Positions 5,120 to 5,325 of a stretch of DNA of 5,325 nucleotides are shown in pieces. The DNA is taken from contig WRKA01000116.1 in assembly GCA_009778265.1 (NCBI GenBank), positions 1 through 5,325 on the forward strand. Reading direction: 5' to 3'. Each line of letters begins with the position of its first letter. Within the stretch, counting starts at the first letter, position 1. Origin of the DNA: Methanomassiliicoccaceae archaeon (GTDB lineage Archaea > Thermoplasmatota > Thermoplasmata > Methanomassiliicoccales > Methanomethylophilaceae). The notes under the pieces are model-generated. The model was not told the origin of the DNA. It made no database searches and was given only the letters and a program-made list of their open reading frames with translations. The translations under genes were made by a program, and so were the position numbers.

Positions 5120-5325
5120 TCACCTGAGGCCGATTATCTTCCCGGATGCGTCCAGATCCATCTTTACCGCGGCCGGTGTCTTCGGTAATGCGGGCATCAG
5201 CGTTATCTGACCGCATATCGGTACGACGAATCCGGCGCCCGCCGAGACGTAGATGTCACGGACGGTCATCTTCCATCCCGTCGGGGCGCCTTTCATCTTC
5301 GGGTCGTCGGAGATGGACGCCTGCG
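5120..5325 (-). CDS. fhs: Formate-tetrahydrofolate ligase, C-terminal 67 residues (partial)
   Basis: This enzyme (10-formyl-THF synthetase) joins formate to tetrahydrofolate with ATP, feeding one-carbon units to purine and other biosynthesis in the cytoplasm. Only the C-terminal end is inside the window; the full family length is about 550-560 residues, so roughly the last eighth is visible. The signature tail is clear: SISDDPKMKGAPTGW, then VRDIYVSAGAGFVVPICGQI, then LMPALPKTPAAVKMDLD, then GKIIGLR and a TGA stop. The family usually has MPGLPK; here it is MPALPK. A folate-type ligase in an archaeon fits lineages such as Thermoplasmatota or halophiles that keep tetrahydrofolate C1 chemistry. 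It runs in the same direction as gatDE, but a 303-base gap suggests separate transcription. Confidence 0.93.
   Translation of the reverse strand, partial: QASISDDPKMKGAPTGWKMTVRDIYVSAGAGFVVPICGQITLMPALPKTPAAVKMDLDASGKIIGLR

Noticed and set aside
5112..5216. N-terminal part of a 64-codon minus-strand ORF overlapping fhs
   Set aside because: It is an out-of-frame shadow of the conserved fhs C-terminus; only the portion from ATG 5111 lies outside fhs.

Overview
The window is archaeal and most likely from a Thermoplasmatota genome, possibly Methanomassiliicoccales. The strongest evidence is an adjacent gatD-gatE pair, the archaea-specific two-subunit Glu-tRNA(Gln) amidotransferase. Ribosome binding sites match the archaeal anti-Shine-Dalgarno, TATA-like boxes precede genes, and a tetrahydrofolate-type formate ligase lies next door, which fits lineages that use folate for C1 transfer. 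The order-level placement is inference from gene content, not from a database comparison.

All four recognisable genes lie on the minus strand, so transcription runs from high to low coordinates. From 5325 downward: (i) the last 67 codons of formate-tetrahydrofolate ligase (fhs, 5120-5325, cut by the window edge); (ii) a 303-base gap (4817-5119) holding a 15-bp tandem quasi-repeat array, small hairpins, T-rich tracts and two doubtful small ORFs; (iii) gatD (3515-4816) and gatE (1645-3528), overlapping by 14 bases and joined by a near-perfect Shine-Dalgarno inside the end of gatD; (iv) a 195-base gap (1450-1644) with an oligo-T terminator candidate and a TATA-like box; (v) a complete AlbA_2 / HATPase_c_4 / winged-helix regulator (97-1449); (vi) an 11-bp tandem repeat array (1-65) that runs off the left edge.

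GatD releases ammonia from glutamine, and GatE uses it to amidate Glu charged on tRNA(Gln), giving Gln-tRNA(Gln) in organisms without a glutaminyl-tRNA synthetase. Fhs makes 10-formyl-THF from formate for biosynthesis. The AlbA_2 protein looks like an accessory, DNA-binding, regulator-type gene unrelated to the housekeeping block. No mobile element, CRISPR array, tRNA or rRNA is visible, and no plus-strand gene is convincing. I found no clear new multi-gene system. The least explained structures are the two short tandem arrays and the fhs-gatD gap.
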